Source: Tenacibaculum jejuense
Lineage (GTDB): Bacteria; Bacteroidota; Bacteroidia; Flavobacteriales; Flavobacteriaceae
Assembly (NCBI RefSeq): GCF_900198195.1
Contig: NZ_LT899436.1
Span: 2,509,001 to 2,573,000, forward strand
DNA length: 64,000 nucleotides
Reading direction: 5' to 3'
Part shown: positions 10,201 through 18,170 of the stretch, in pieces
Position numbering within the stretch: the first letter of the stretch is position 1
How the letters are laid out: each line of letters starts with the position of its first letter
Notes under the pieces: generated by a model
The model's input: the letters and a program-made list of their open reading frames with translations, nothing else
Told to the model about the DNA's origin: nothing
The model's database searches: none
Made by a program: the position numbers and the translations under genes

Positions 10201-10731
10201 ATCATCAAATCTACTATTGGTTGCCGCTATGTTCACGCTTCCTGACTCACAAACCTGCTTTTCCCTATCTACTCTAGAGCCGTCCGGATAACGTATTTTT
10301 ATCTTTGGATAAATTTTAATTGTCGCAGACCCTCTACTAACAGCACCGTCAAAAACCTGTCCTTTACTAAAACCTCGGTTAAAACATGGTAAAGTTAAAT
10401 TAATATCTTTAAAAGTATCTCTACTACCACAAAAACCTCCTATCCTTCTAGAATAATAAAATCTAACTTTTTTAACATTCTGTGACATTGAAAATGTACC
10501 AGAAACACGTTTATTTATTGCGTACCTAAATATTCTTGCTGTAAATAAAGTTTTTACCTCTCTATCATTATTTGTTAATAACACAATTTTTGTCAAACCA
10601 TTAATAGTACCACAGTCACTTCCTCCATCATCTAGAGTTAGAACTATATCCATTTGGTAATCATCTTGTCCATAGGAGTGAAATGTAAATAAGAAAACAC
10701 TTAAAAGCAATATTATCTTTTTCATAATCAA
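1255..10731 (-). CDS. Giant SprB-repeat surface adhesin-like protein with type IX sorting domain
   Basis: This 3158-aa protein has a signal peptide (about 1-22, ending SYG before QDD). An N-terminal region (about 25-475) has several Cys and no recognised fold. About 29 tandem beta-sandwich repeats of 75-90 residues follow (about 475-2900), then a last Ig/PKD-like unit and a Por-type sorting domain (about 3076-3158, motif NIYPNPSSGVF). The repeat pattern is C-x-G-x(2)-G-x-I-x-V, then GG-x(2)-PY-x-Y-x-W, then L-x-x-G-x-Y-x-V-x-V-x-D-x-x-GC. This matches SprB-type repeats known from the flavobacterial gliding adhesin SprB. Long repetitive proteins of this kind are carried on the cell surface by the type IX system and act in adhesion or gliding. 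This one is not SprB itself as far as I can tell. It overlaps the preceding 700-aa gene by 4 bp and is the last gene of a three-gene operon. Confidence 0.9.
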   Translation of the reverse strand: MIMKKIILLLSVFLFTFHSYGQDDYQMDIVLTLDDGGSDCGTINGLTKIVLLTNNDREVKTLFTARIFRYAINKRVSGTFSMSQNVKKVRFYYSRRIGGFCGSRDTFKDINLTLPCFNRGFSKGQVFDGAVSRGSATIKIYPKIKIRYPDGSRVDREKQVCESGSVNIAATNSRFDDSVYLWEFEDHVNKTTVTRQEYINLLRARDDALNNYESCERNRGGGNVLLRSKAPNPSNISPLISNTAQRSNPPIPIIGNPSLACRPLFDRYVRAQQKVDNFAGPINEELPVWRRINRVNRQSNVSLKLSDLYPDVEDQLEVVNKKTISVRINPSCHEKDYSNTVQLQFMADPPPIVRTDFKSPVCAYDPIDNFEIFFSRQLYASEKLNINLLKRSIGSTAAYIPEAKNINISRLTEVVKGSLYKYTWNPSGGNEITSGGDFEIFISGSSSNPYCNNGTLKYNFTIDIPDEVSFSDLEVQNPIKCFGVNDGVIKITASGGSGDLQYSIDNKRTWSSYFRGTTTISNRAPGTYKVWIRDSNGCIDQNFPSREIVLSPKTKITHIVSTNPNDIVNPGKPLATDGSIKINSVRGGTLTNNHYRYTILLNGSSTNVLSGTGHKDGFIIEDLPKGNHKIRYIDANKCTSDIYDLPPLRDPVRVDFNLTKTDAYCFEGFGKLNVSNISGGYEKYTVLIKKGSTTLKTIRNISRSSTISENLKQGTYVVTVKDARSGELTKSITINQEDEIVINNINVSPVKCNGGKATITVSATGGQDKIVYEYGIYEGGTIKWQSNNTFDRVASTIGYRFKVRNKNIPSCESDIVESGKIEDATEIFINSIDINNNNIFRENEGSIRLNILGGKPAKSGYVVSWKKIGDNRFSGAGSFIDELTAGKYIATIKDSNMCTITSNEIEITEPKALSVNVQVQKAITCNGDTGILKVNASGGKLKDLPSGRTESYKYQWYKNGSLISGATNATYEGTSGNYYVTVFDSFTSKQSTVLNLVQPKAITFNLNETDITCNDVDNGKIKLTISGGNGTYEYAIGNTTSFNPITTLNNNTIEKLSDGTFQVYVKDASGCIVGPKSVQINRPSKLTFVSESIVNNQVVNESKGSVTVNVTGGSGNYNYEWTSDKDPTFTGTNSPTISSLPAAKYTVKVTDKINSECSITAEYEVKEPKRLSVVIRQTKFIECFDNAEAELLAVVSGGFPINSTPSSFEYKWYKLDGGTSTFLNSGNLKLDRISGLKHGTYKVDIKDSKNVTTSKTISISQPSQIKISLMDKTDVFCFEGSNGEIKIDVQDGTPFDTSGGAAAYSYKWIKKGDASFSSTNKNIQNLKAGEYYVEVTDKNLCTQISPTFMINQPAKELKVISAKVNDLSGFEKGDGSILIEVDGGTTTDYKYEWRLKDKTDIVSTEKNLENAKAGTYQLTLTNENCTVLSDLYTVNQPDKLIIDEILQIGDIKCNGDESISLTSKVSGGVKPYTYKWVREGKTDILGTTFELKDKGADTYVLTVLDDKGNSTTKKIVVNQPPLLEILNTDIIVTDVSCHGGDNGTIKVTATGGVGDYSYSWNNGTSGDQINNLKAGEYTVTVRDKNLECKFEKKIVVNEPKNPLGIKDKLVTDTKQFGSIDGAISIEVEGGTPPYTYKWFDATNNILSSTTKIINNLAAGDYTVIVTDAKGCKIDPTYTVEQPKKLEIKFNKKDITCNGQKGFASANVTGGVKPYTYFWTKKGEGLKLSEESDILDVSGGTYVVKVTDKNKIEIEGEITIIEPPVLEILDVNIIKTEVSCFGGDDGTIKVTATGGVGDYSYRWDNGATGDEITKLKAGEYTVTVIDKNLVCEFTKKITITQPSEALSIKDYTTTMTTGFGKVDGTISIEVNGGTSPYTYQWKDESDVTLTNTTANLTGVKAGDYTVQITDDKGCSIIETYTVDEPDELNIDFNKSDISCFGEKVNISAHVKGGVKPYFYSWNKVGETIELSNTSELLNISGGTYLLKIEDKNGNRKEKEVTIIEPSQLEIDNVSTTDATCYKGSDGAIVVNVKGGVTPYSYKWAHSSVNTNTLNNIEANTYNVTITDNNGCFIQREIVINQPEKYAINNVKLSRPTSDVVNDGDIEVIIIGGEAPYNYVWKDDTDTVVLDETTNTKSSKIENLSEGMYSITITDAKNCIITEEYNLANPGELLVSVEQRQEIFCHGESNAILDVVTIGGALGNRFKWYSTDSSTVLGTDKQLKGIPAGDYYVIVSNAEGIEEKSSIFTVTQPEKVEVSISQINANCFGTNDASFKLDIKGGTGTYEYRYKKDSGYSAWNVVTGNTATVSDLVKGTYEVQVRDINNCLATDTTGNSEYQINITEPTPLKFTKEEIANVSGFGLSNGTIEIEVTGGTPNYNYKWFDKDDSPIGTNATVLDNLIIGKYKVIVEDNNGCSITQDFEITQPEPLEVSINQLLTISCLGSSDGSLEAVVKGGVKDYKYKWYEESSTIALGTESKLTDLAIGNYYVIVEDKNGNVERSKSFELTEPKILETALSSEYTSCGTGNDWTIISNTNGGTPPYRYIWSSGESTADLNNVTPGLYEVTVVDARGCSTKESIRLTPPPELKLTKDDTINVTGFGLSNGSITVELTGGTPDYTYQWLDADGVSVGTNATVLDNISAGKYQLVVEDSKGCRLVEDYEITQPDLLEVSLNQVSIISCLGTNNGSLEAIAIGGVKDYQYSWYKEGSNRIIGSKNQISNLDPGKYYVIILDAKGNTVRSSNYEITEPEALELNLTSDYTLCGTGNDWTVTTAVKGGTSPYRYIWNTGSSDANLTDVLLGTYEVTIVDANGCSVTEKIELNAPPELIISGEETNDPKCFNGNNGTIKVEVSGGLPPYTYEWNNGSITSINDNLTSGTYEVIITDSKGCKISKAYVLNNPEKIEFSLGDDVTLCKDQTYVLNATIDKGVSYEWSSTNGLSSTERVIEVSEEGVYSVVITNEDGCIITDDIEIKRSKDDISSNFFVSSIAFVNEPVVAVNVSDPAPEESEWILPVNAKLNETTKEYVEFYFEEAGEYEITLYTKKGECEAFQTKTVFITEKEIGDDTASEEANDNDPIITDFNIYPNPSSGVFALDLELKEESDVSIKIYSLLSNDMINYKKVENNKAYKIDYNLNMVPGLYFVLIETQNEKLVKKIIIR
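2246..3690 (-). repeat. Tandem duplication of a different three-repeat block (blocks A and B)
   Basis: Blocks at about 2966-3690 and 2246-2966 each encode a triplet whose members begin VSGFGLSNG or VTGFGLSNG, then SCLGSSDGSLEA or SCLGTNNGSLEA, then SCGTGNDWT or LCGTGNDWT. The two copies are visibly more alike than neighbouring repeats within a block, which points to a recent unequal-crossover duplication of about 720 bp. Confidence 0.8.
4706..6150 (-). repeat. Tandem duplication of a three-repeat block (blocks C and D)
   Basis: Two adjacent blocks of about 720 bp (about 5430-6150 and 4706-5430) each encode the same ordered triplet. Repeat one has VSC-x-GGD-x-GTIKV. Repeat two lacks the first Cys and has F-G-x-x-DG-x-ISIEV. 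Repeat three has the DI-x-C-x-G start and GGVKPY. The order is kept exactly, so the duplicated unit was the triplet and not the single repeat. Edges are approximate. Confidence 0.75.
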
Positions 10732-12830
10732 TAATTTATTTCAATTTTTTTAATGGGTGATTTAGCTCCAGATGCAAAAACTGCTTGAAGCAAGTATTCA
10801 TAGTTAGTATTGATTAGCAAATCTTTATCTTTAAATTTTGTTGTACTTTTATCGAATATTTTATACATAGTAGGTTGTACTCCTTCCTGACCCCTATATA
10901 AAATGAATTCATCGACATTTTTAGCAGTATATTTCCAATTTAAATTGACAAACTTTTCTTCCCTATTGGCGAAAGCTTCAAACTTATTTATTTCGGGTTT
11001 AGGTAAATTATCTGAAATTTTCACTTTTAAAGGTGTTACTGGTTCAGACTCTAAACCTGAATCATCTACTGTTAAAATTGTATACAAATACTGTTTTCCT
11101 ACTTCTGTTTTACTATCTGTATACTTATCGTTGGGTATTGTAATTGTAGCTAAAAGTTCCCATGGCAACTCCGAACCTCTTTCTTTTCTGTACAATAGTG
11201 TATTTTTGGCGTCTTTACTTGAACTATTTATCCAAGTCAGTTCTACTTTATTCTTATTTACATTAAAGGATGAAAAAACTGGTTGAGTAGGTGGAACGAT
11301 ATCTGGTCTTTTTAACTCTAAAATGTTAGAAAATTTTGATGGATTATATCTTTTGTCAACCGCTTGTATCTTGTAATAAATTTTCTTGTTAAGTGTTTTG
11401 ATATTTATAGTATCTACTATTGTATTAATAGGAATTGGTTTGAATGTAATTTGAGTAAATTCGTCTTCTTTTAAATTAGCTCTAAAAACTCGATACCCTA
11501 AAAAATCAACTTCAGTATTTAATTTCCAATTTAATCGTACTACACCTAAAGTATCAACTTTACCCGTTATTTCTGTTGGTATTGCTGGAGGTGTGCTATC
11601 GTCTGGCTGAATCATTTTAGGAAAAGATTCTCTTTTTGTACCATCTGTACCAATGGCGATTACTTTGTAATAATTAATTGCTTGTAAATTATCTAGCTTT
11701 ATACTTCTAGTTGACTTATTTACTTCAGCATTTATAGATAAATATCTTCCTTTAGGTTCATCGGCTCTAACAATTTCAAAACCTTTTAAAGTATTTAAAC
11801 CTTCATTTGGAAATTCCCATTGTAGCATTACAGTTCCATCATCTAAATATTTATTTTCTGTGATAAATGGATTATGAATCAAAGGTGTTATTCCTTTTCC
11901 AGAAACTATTTTTGAATATGGTCCTTCTATTCCAAAAGGAGAAATCCCTTTGATTCGATATTGATATGTTTTATTATTTTGAAAAAGACTATCAACATAC
12001 ATCATTCTATTTGAAGGATTTACATCTCTCTCTCCTAAATTAGCAATTGGAGTGCTTGTTAGAGGAGTATATGTTTTTCCTAAATCTTCGGACTTTTCAA
12101 GAATATAATTGGTATAAAATCTCTTTACAATAGCATAGTTCCAGCTTAATAGTACAGTTTTATCTTTAAAAACACCTACAAATTCCTTCGGTTTAGGTAA
12201 CTGCTTCTGATCTGATAATCCTAGGTAAACTCCACCATGTTTAATAGTTGATTTTTCTTTTGCTTCAGCAACTTTAATAGTATACAAATAGCGTTCTCCT
12301 TCTTTTACAGTGGTATCAACAAAAGCTAAACCAGAAAATTTAGCTACTTCAAAATCTTGATCGGCTGCGTACATTGCAAAAATGAAGCGTTGTTCTAATA
12401 CTTGAGCTTGATTTAAAATACTTAATATTCCATTTCCAGAATTATTCATTTCAACATCAAAATTATCACCATATAAAGCTTGAGCTGCTATGGCTGCATT
12501 TGTGTTTTTCTGAGTAAATTCTTTCCATTCCATCATTGGTTTAGGTTTTAATGGAATAGTATTTAGTTTTTTAACAATAGGTTCATTTAGTATTTCATTA
12601 TTAGATACTATTGTTTTTCTTTCTATAAGAAAACCATATTTATTAGCTTTTTTCCATGCTGAAGGAGTGTTAACTCCCCAACGTAACATAATGGTTTTCT
12701 TATTAACTGTCGCGATTGCTTTCACTCCAGGTTCTTCGATTCCAATCTCTTTTTGTGATAAAGCAGTATTTATTACACAAAAAACAAACAATACTAGTAA
12801 CTTCTTACTCTTCAACATCATTCTAATCAT
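10728..12830 (-). CDS. Exported multi-fibronectin type III protein
   Basis: This 700-aa protein has an N-terminal signal sequence (LLVLFVFCVINTALSQ); the start could be Met1, Met4 or Met5. About six fibronectin type III-like units follow, seen as repeated V-x-L-x-W strands followed by FLIERK, YILEKS, FEIVRA, YRVFRA, TLLYRK and FILYRG strands, with a Y-x-Y/Y-x-I strand before each next unit. No catalytic motif is visible, and there is no type IX sorting domain, so it may be periplasmic or bound to a partner. It overlaps the upstream 1566-aa gene by 8 bp and the downstream SprB-repeat gene by 4 bp, so the three are translated from one message and probably work as one assembly. I infer a structural or scaffold role. 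Confidence 0.85.
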   Translation of the reverse strand: MIRMMLKSKKLLVLFVFCVINTALSQKEIGIEEPGVKAIATVNKKTIMLRWGVNTPSAWKKANKYGFLIERKTIVSNNEILNEPIVKKLNTIPLKPKPMMEWKEFTQKNTNAAIAAQALYGDNFDVEMNNSGNGILSILNQAQVLEQRFIFAMYAADQDFEVAKFSGLAFVDTTVKEGERYLYTIKVAEAKEKSTIKHGGVYLGLSDQKQLPKPKEFVGVFKDKTVLLSWNYAIVKRFYTNYILEKSEDLGKTYTPLTSTPIANLGERDVNPSNRMMYVDSLFQNNKTYQYRIKGISPFGIEGPYSKIVSGKGITPLIHNPFITENKYLDDGTVMLQWEFPNEGLNTLKGFEIVRADEPKGRYLSINAEVNKSTRSIKLDNLQAINYYKVIAIGTDGTKRESFPKMIQPDDSTPPAIPTEITGKVDTLGVVRLNWKLNTEVDFLGYRVFRANLKEDEFTQITFKPIPINTIVDTINIKTLNKKIYYKIQAVDKRYNPSKFSNILELKRPDIVPPTQPVFSSFNVNKNKVELTWINSSSKDAKNTLLYRKERGSELPWELLATITIPNDKYTDSKTEVGKQYLYTILTVDDSGLESEPVTPLKVKISDNLPKPEINKFEAFANREEKFVNLNWKYTAKNVDEFILYRGQEGVQPTMYKIFDKSTTKFKDKDLLINTNYEYLLQAVFASGAKSPIKKIEINY

Positions 12831-15800
12831 TGATAGGATTTACATATTTAATTACTCTTTCTTTTCCTTTTTGTACGCTTCCCGGTAAAATATATTTGAA
12901 AGTTGTTTTATATTTCCCTTCTCTCATATACGGGAAAACCTCTGATATTAATTTTACATACCTAGGATTATTTCTCCAATTAAAATCAGAGTCTAATACT
13001 TGATAAGCCAAATCTTCATAATCGTACCAAAAATAATTCGTAACATTATAGCTGTAAGGATAATATGAAGTTGTCTCTGCTTCTTCTCCACTTTCTAAAT
13101 ATGTAACATACCATGATAATGGTTGAATTGCTTCTACAGGAGGTACTCCAACTTCATCAGTTTTTCTAGATACTGTAATTTCACCTTCTAATGGATAATT
13201 TTCATAAAGTAAAGGGAAAATATATCTTTTGTAATAAGAATTATCGAGTACAGCCCTAGCTTGAATTATAGGTTTATTACCACTAAATTCATTTCCTTCA
13301 AGCTCTACTAAATCAAATGCTTCATTTCTGTCTATACTCTTAAGTAAGCTAACTCCGTAAGGATAAATAATATGCTGATATAAGTCATTTTTAACATTTA
13401 TTGAATTCATTTTCTTATTAAATGTTGCATACTTACTTGTTCTAAAATCATAAAATAATAGTTCTCGCTTACCGTCTTTTGTTATTTCTCCTGTAGCTAC
13501 TCTTGTACTTTTCTCTACTGAATTACTATAAGAATCTTCTTTATTTTTACCATCAAACGAACTTGCTTCTCCTTCATTTCCTAAATCACTCTTTGTTGTT
13601 TTCGTCGAAATATTATCATTTACATCACCACCTCCTGAACTCAATATTATACTTACATCATATTCAGTTTGATAAGTCATTTTTTCTGGAAGTGTATATA
13701 CCAATTGCTTTTTAGCAGCATTGTAAGTATATGATTTCTTGAATACTGTTCCCGATTTAGAGTTCATCACCATAGTTTTATCCCAACCTGGTGATTGTTC
13801 AAATAAATAATTTTGACCTCTTTTTAAATTTATATATGCTTTGCCATATTCTTCAATAAAGAAGTTCTTTTGTCCCAAAACAGGGTACATGTATTCGATA
13901 TTATTTAACGGAATTGTTTTTGGAGCTTCTCCTGTGGTAAAAGTAACCTCTTTAGTTTCTAAGGCTCTCTTTCCATCTACTTGCATTACTTCCCAACGAC
14001 CGTTTTTAAACTCTTCAAAATGTAATTGTATGTAAGCTTTCAAATTTGAATTTGGTGGTAAAATCTCGTGTGAATAAAATGCAGCTGCATCATTATTATT
14101 ACTCCATTTTACTTCTCCTTCTAATTTTTGTCCATCTTTACTCACCGAAAATTCATCTAACAAGATTTTATATTTACGATCACCTGTTTCATCGGGTAGT
14201 TCAAAAACTTTATTAACCTGTAAATTAAAAACAGCTTGTGGTGCTGCAAATACGTCCACATCTGCACTACCATCTTTAGGTTTTAGGTCACTAATAACAA
14301 CAATATCATCTATAGGGCTACCTCCAACTATTTCACACTTTTCACCAAGTTCAACTTTAAATCGGAAACTTCCTTTAATTAATCCTCCCAATAAATTAAA
14401 CTTACCTCCTAGATATCCTCTAAACCACGATGGATTAGGTAATTTTGCCTGTAATAAAACAGCTCCTCCTCCACTTATTATTGGAATTTTTGTTTTGAAA
14501 CCGAATAATCTAAATGTTAGTCCTAATTCTCCTTGTAAGAATGCATAAGCTTGTCCATTTGCGTACCAACCATTCATTCCTATAGGTTCTGAAGATCCTT
14601 TACAATGTGCATCTCCATAATCTTTTACCATGATATCAAAACCAACACCAGCTTCGAATCTTGCGTAGAAGATTAAGAATGTTAAGTCTCCAGTAGATAC
14701 TTTTAAACTTGCACCAAAGGCTAAACCTTTACCAGATTCAAGATTATTAAGATCTCTCATGTAATCTAAATCTGCTATATCTAAGCCTAAAATATCTGCT
14801 ACTTGAGGTGGCGGAGGTGGACTACCAGGTAAATTATCACCTGTCATGAAATATGCACCCATTTCCATTTCTAAAAGTACAAGATCTATCGTGACTCCTA
14901 TTCTATCTTGTGGCGTACCAACTAATAAATGCCATTCATCTGGAGCTACATAAAAATCTAACCAACCAGCTCTACCATAATTTCCTATTCCTCTTATAAT
15001 TCCAAAATTTATGTAAACTTCAGCTGTTGTTTGAAAAATGTCATTTACAAAATCGAAACCAATATATAAACTAGCAGCCATTGCCGCGTCTACTTCCTTA
15101 GCAGGTAAATATGGGTTTTCGTCACCTTCGGCTATACTATCTAAATCATTTAATACTTGATCTGAAAAATCATTTGGTAAACTAGAAAGTAACTTTGCTG
15201 TACCTTTAAGATAAATTTCTTGTAATCCGCCTCGACGATTAAAAGCCATACCAAACTCAACTGAAGCATTAAATAAATCTTCTGAACCTTCAGCAACTAT
15301 ACCAACGGCAGCTTTGAATCCAAATGCATTATCTTCGTATGGTTCATAAACAATCCCTGAAGAGGATGCACCAATATTGTTAAATGCATCACTACTATTA
15401 GGTTTGTTTTTGTCACCTTTCTTTTTCCGATTAACCATTTTCATGCGATTATACAAACCGCCTCCAAAAGTATTTAATGAAAAACCGGTAAAAACAGGAA
15501 ATCCATTTGTTAAAGATACTTGACCGTCAGCAAACCAATAACGGAACTTTTTTGTCCGTCCAAATAACGCTTTAACTTGTACTTCAAAACCTCCTAAACC
15601 TTTCTCAAATTTGGCGCCCAAAGCACCTGCAAAACCAGTTCCGTAGGTTGGATTATCATCAAAAATAAAAATTGCTCCTTTCAGTTGCGTTCCAGCAACA
15701 TCCATTTCTACAAATAATTTTTCGAGTGTAACTCCATCGAACTTCCACTTTCGATCTTCATGTTTAGCTTTTATTACTAACGTACTTGATCCTCCATTAC

Positions 15801-17523
15801 CACCATCTGATTCTGAAGTAAGATTCACAGATAAACCGATAATTAAATTTGCTCTTTTGTCTGTTGGAGTTTCTAAACCTATTTTGTCTATGGAGACTGG
15901 GAAACCTGATAATCCGAGTCTTCCTTTTGTTCCAAAATATTTGACGGAAAAAATGGGGGATTCTGTTTGTATGACCATTTTTTCAAATTCAATACCTTCG
16001 AAACTTATAGGGCTATCATTTTCTTTTTTGTTTGTCTCATTTGGATCTCTTGGTTTCATAGCCGCCTTAATGGTTACATCACCACTTAAAGATGCTTTAG
16101 GTCTAAAAGCACCATTTTTTACTAGCATTTCTATGTATGAATCTTTTCTAAGATTTACTTCGGCTGCATCCCAAAGATCAAAATTAATATTTTTTTCTGT
16201 TTCTACTCTTAATTTATACTCTCCTGGTTGAAAAACCGCACTATACTTTAAACTATCTAACTGAGAAGTAGGTAGTTTCAACCTTCCGTTAAATTTTCCA
16301 GCTTTCAGGTTATTGGTTTCAATATCTAACAAGAAATAATCTAAAGAAATGGGCCAGCCAGAGGCATCTCCTTCATCTAAACCTATTATATTTTCTCCAA
16401 TAAACTTACCTGTAATACCTTGATTATCTATGATCAAGTCTGTTGCACCAAAACTCATCCTATCTTTCCCCTTACCTATGATTTTAAACTCCGGAGGAAG
16501 AATTACTTTTAGAGATTTTACATAAACTCCTCTCCATAAAGTTGGTTCTTCTTTGTAATATTTATTCAAATAAGATGTTGGTGTAGCATCATCATTTCGT
16601 AAATCACTGAAATCAAATACTGCAGTATTTAATTGAAAAGTCGTTCCTTCTAATCCTTTTACTCCAAACTCTGGTAAAGAAATATTTACGACTAAATCAT
16701 TCCAGTCTGCAATAGAAGTTTTAAAATCTGCTTCTACATAACCTACTTTTTTCTTTCCTTTTTTATCAACAGGATGTAATAACCCGTTTGCAAATTTTAT
16801 ATTAGCATCTATTCCCAATTCTTTAAAACCAGAGCAATCTACAATAGCGTAAGTTCCAGGCTTTTCAAAGCTTCCTTTTAGTGTAAGTAGTATGGCTCCT
16901 TTATTATAATTTACCGTAAACTGAGAGATTAAATGAAGTTTAGCATCTCCTATAATACCTCCATCATGAGATAATTTTACATTTGAAGCTCCAAGAATTA
17001 GTTCTTGTTTTCCTCTTTTTTCATTTTTATTTGGAAATTCTATTTTTAAAAAAACTGTAAGTTCAGTAAAAGCAGGCTTGAATACTGCTTTAGCAATTCC
17101 CATTGTATATTTTACATTACTAATGCTTATTGGTTTGGTAGCTACAGGAAGTTGTGCTAGACCATCTTTAGTGATTACATCAATATAATTCCCAGTTTCT
17201 TCTACAGTTAGAAAGGTATTCACTCCTAAGTCTAACATTCTTTTATTCTCTAAGGAATCTTTGGTTGTGAATTGATAACCTTCTTCTGTAAAACGATGTT
17301 CTTTAACTGGTACAAAATCATCTTCAAGTTTATCAAATTTTGATAATGACTTAAACGTCCTAAATTGTTTACCTGAATTTAATTTGGTAGACTTAATTTT
17401 AGATTTTAAACCTTTCTTTGTACTAACTAATAAACTATCAATATTACCATACTTGGTATTAGCGAAAAGGTTCACATTAACACATAGCAATAGTAAAAAA
17501 ATTAGGGGTAATTTTTTTTTCAT
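12823..17523 (-). CDS. Very large exported protein of unknown function, first gene of the SprB-repeat operon
   Basis: This 1566-aa protein has a signal peptide (LPLIFLLLLCVNVNLFA before NTKYG). Most of the chain (about 60-1090) is Gly-rich alternating beta sequence, such as KFEKGLGGFEVQVKALFG and the region around GGGLYNRMKMV. It reads more like a repetitive beta structure than an enzyme. A short Pro run (PGSPPPPPQ) sits near residue 905. Around residues 1080-1220, the stretch DLKPKDGSADVDVFAAPQAVF starts an Ig-like domain of the kind found in bacterial surface proteins. I recognise no catalytic motif and no type IX sorting domain. Gene coupling to the fibronectin protein and the adhesin (8-bp and 4-bp overlaps) suggests it is part of the same envelope apparatus. 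The stated start is the only one with a proper signal peptide. Confidence 0.8.
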   Translation of the reverse strand: MKKKLPLIFLLLLCVNVNLFANTKYGNIDSLLVSTKKGLKSKIKSTKLNSGKQFRTFKSLSKFDKLEDDFVPVKEHRFTEEGYQFTTKDSLENKRMLDLGVNTFLTVEETGNYIDVITKDGLAQLPVATKPISISNVKYTMGIAKAVFKPAFTELTVFLKIEFPNKNEKRGKQELILGASNVKLSHDGGIIGDAKLHLISQFTVNYNKGAILLTLKGSFEKPGTYAIVDCSGFKELGIDANIKFANGLLHPVDKKGKKKVGYVEADFKTSIADWNDLVVNISLPEFGVKGLEGTTFQLNTAVFDFSDLRNDDATPTSYLNKYYKEEPTLWRGVYVKSLKVILPPEFKIIGKGKDRMSFGATDLIIDNQGITGKFIGENIIGLDEGDASGWPISLDYFLLDIETNNLKAGKFNGRLKLPTSQLDSLKYSAVFQPGEYKLRVETEKNINFDLWDAAEVNLRKDSYIEMLVKNGAFRPKASLSGDVTIKAAMKPRDPNETNKKENDSPISFEGIEFEKMVIQTESPIFSVKYFGTKGRLGLSGFPVSIDKIGLETPTDKRANLIIGLSVNLTSESDGGNGGSSTLVIKAKHEDRKWKFDGVTLEKLFVEMDVAGTQLKGAIFIFDDNPTYGTGFAGALGAKFEKGLGGFEVQVKALFGRTKKFRYWFADGQVSLTNGFPVFTGFSLNTFGGGLYNRMKMVNRKKKGDKNKPNSSDAFNNIGASSSGIVYEPYEDNAFGFKAAVGIVAEGSEDLFNASVEFGMAFNRRGGLQEIYLKGTAKLLSSLPNDFSDQVLNDLDSIAEGDENPYLPAKEVDAAMAASLYIGFDFVNDIFQTTAEVYINFGIIRGIGNYGRAGWLDFYVAPDEWHLLVGTPQDRIGVTIDLVLLEMEMGAYFMTGDNLPGSPPPPPQVADILGLDIADLDYMRDLNNLESGKGLAFGASLKVSTGDLTFLIFYARFEAGVGFDIMVKDYGDAHCKGSSEPIGMNGWYANGQAYAFLQGELGLTFRLFGFKTKIPIISGGGAVLLQAKLPNPSWFRGYLGGKFNLLGGLIKGSFRFKVELGEKCEIVGGSPIDDIVVISDLKPKDGSADVDVFAAPQAVFNLQVNKVFELPDETGDRKYKILLDEFSVSKDGQKLEGEVKWSNNNDAAAFYSHEILPPNSNLKAYIQLHFEEFKNGRWEVMQVDGKRALETKEVTFTTGEAPKTIPLNNIEYMYPVLGQKNFFIEEYGKAYINLKRGQNYLFEQSPGWDKTMVMNSKSGTVFKKSYTYNAAKKQLVYTLPEKMTYQTEYDVSIILSSGGGDVNDNISTKTTKSDLGNEGEASSFDGKNKEDSYSNSVEKSTRVATGEITKDGKRELLFYDFRTSKYATFNKKMNSINVKNDLYQHIIYPYGVSLLKSIDRNEAFDLVELEGNEFSGNKPIIQARAVLDNSYYKRYIFPLLYENYPLEGEITVSRKTDEVGVPPVEAIQPLSWYVTYLESGEEAETTSYYPYSYNVTNYFWYDYEDLAYQVLDSDFNWRNNPRYVKLISEVFPYMREGKYKTTFKYILPGSVQKGKERVIKYVNPIND

Positions 17524-17601
17524 ATACTTTTAAAAACTTAAAATTTTCTTTTTATATCAATTAATAATCTTACAATTATTCGCAACATATACTTTTAAAA
17601 A
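17521..17601 (-). repeat. 16-bp direct repeat duplicating the start region of the 1566-aa gene
   Basis: The sequence CATATACTTTTAAAAA occurs at 17521-17536 and again at 17586-17601, exact over 16 bp and 65 bp apart. In the first copy the CAT is the start codon of the 1566-aa gene. On the minus strand the second copy opens a 16-codon frame (MLRIIVRLLIDIKRKF, stop at 17538-17540) that ends 14 bp before the real start. It may be a leader peptide or a chance duplicate. Confidence 0.5.
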
Positions 17602-17813
17602 TGCCTTTATCGAATTCCCCGTATTGAATTAGATTTGGTATTTAAATGTTTGTTTGAGAATTAAATTTCTCCTATAAAGTTTTAAATATTTTTATTTAAA
17701 ACTGAGCTAAATTATGACTATGCTGTTTAGTCTATTTTAACGCTTTGCAAATAAAGTTAAAAAAAACTGAAAATCATAATTTTATGTTAAATTCAAAATA
17801 AATTCAACTGACT
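17524..17813. other. Upstream region of the SprB-repeat operon
   Basis: These 290 bp of AT-rich sequence must hold the promoter of the 1566-700-3158 operon, unless it is transcribed from the immunity-like genes upstream. Apart from the 16-bp direct repeat and the 16-codon leader frame, I see no hairpin strong enough to call a terminator and no exact TAnnTTTG element. Confidence 0.45.
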
Positions 17814-18170
17814 CTACATAAAATCTAAACCTTCTATAAGTTCAACAGACTTAGCATTTATAACAATAAAATTTTCTTCAGAATGAAATACATATCTCTT
17901 TCTTTCATCCTCTAAATTCAAATAATATAAAAAATGTAACATTCCCATATCTGTACAACCTAATAAATTAGCATTCATCTTATTTTTAACTTTTTGTGAT
18001 ATAATCTCAACATCTGAAAATAAAAAGCCAAATGATTTATTTTCGTTAACTTTATGATCTTTTAGCCACGCTATACACAGAGCTTTTTTTGAATTTGGGT
18101 TATATTCTAAGCCTGTATTATCAGAAATTAAAGTGTTGGATAAATATTTAAATACTGGTTCTAATATCAT
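17814..18170 (-). CDS. Small cytoplasmic protein of unknown function, second gene of an overlapping pair
   Basis: This 118-aa protein has no signal peptide or membrane segment. Its start overlaps the stop of the 268-aa gene by 4 bp, so the two are translationally coupled. I do not recognise the family. The sequence is a mixed alpha/beta protein with a FGFLFSDVEII strand and a C-terminal half rich in aromatic residues. Its place between a polymorphic-toxin gene and the operon of envelope giants is typical of immunity or orphan-immunity genes, but that is inference from context alone. Confidence 0.7.
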   Translation of the reverse strand: MILEPVFKYLSNTLISDNTGLEYNPNSKKALCIAWLKDHKVNENKSFGFLFSDVEIISQKVKNKMNANLLGCTDMGMLHFLYYLNLEDERKRYVFHSEENFIVINAKSVELIEGLDFM

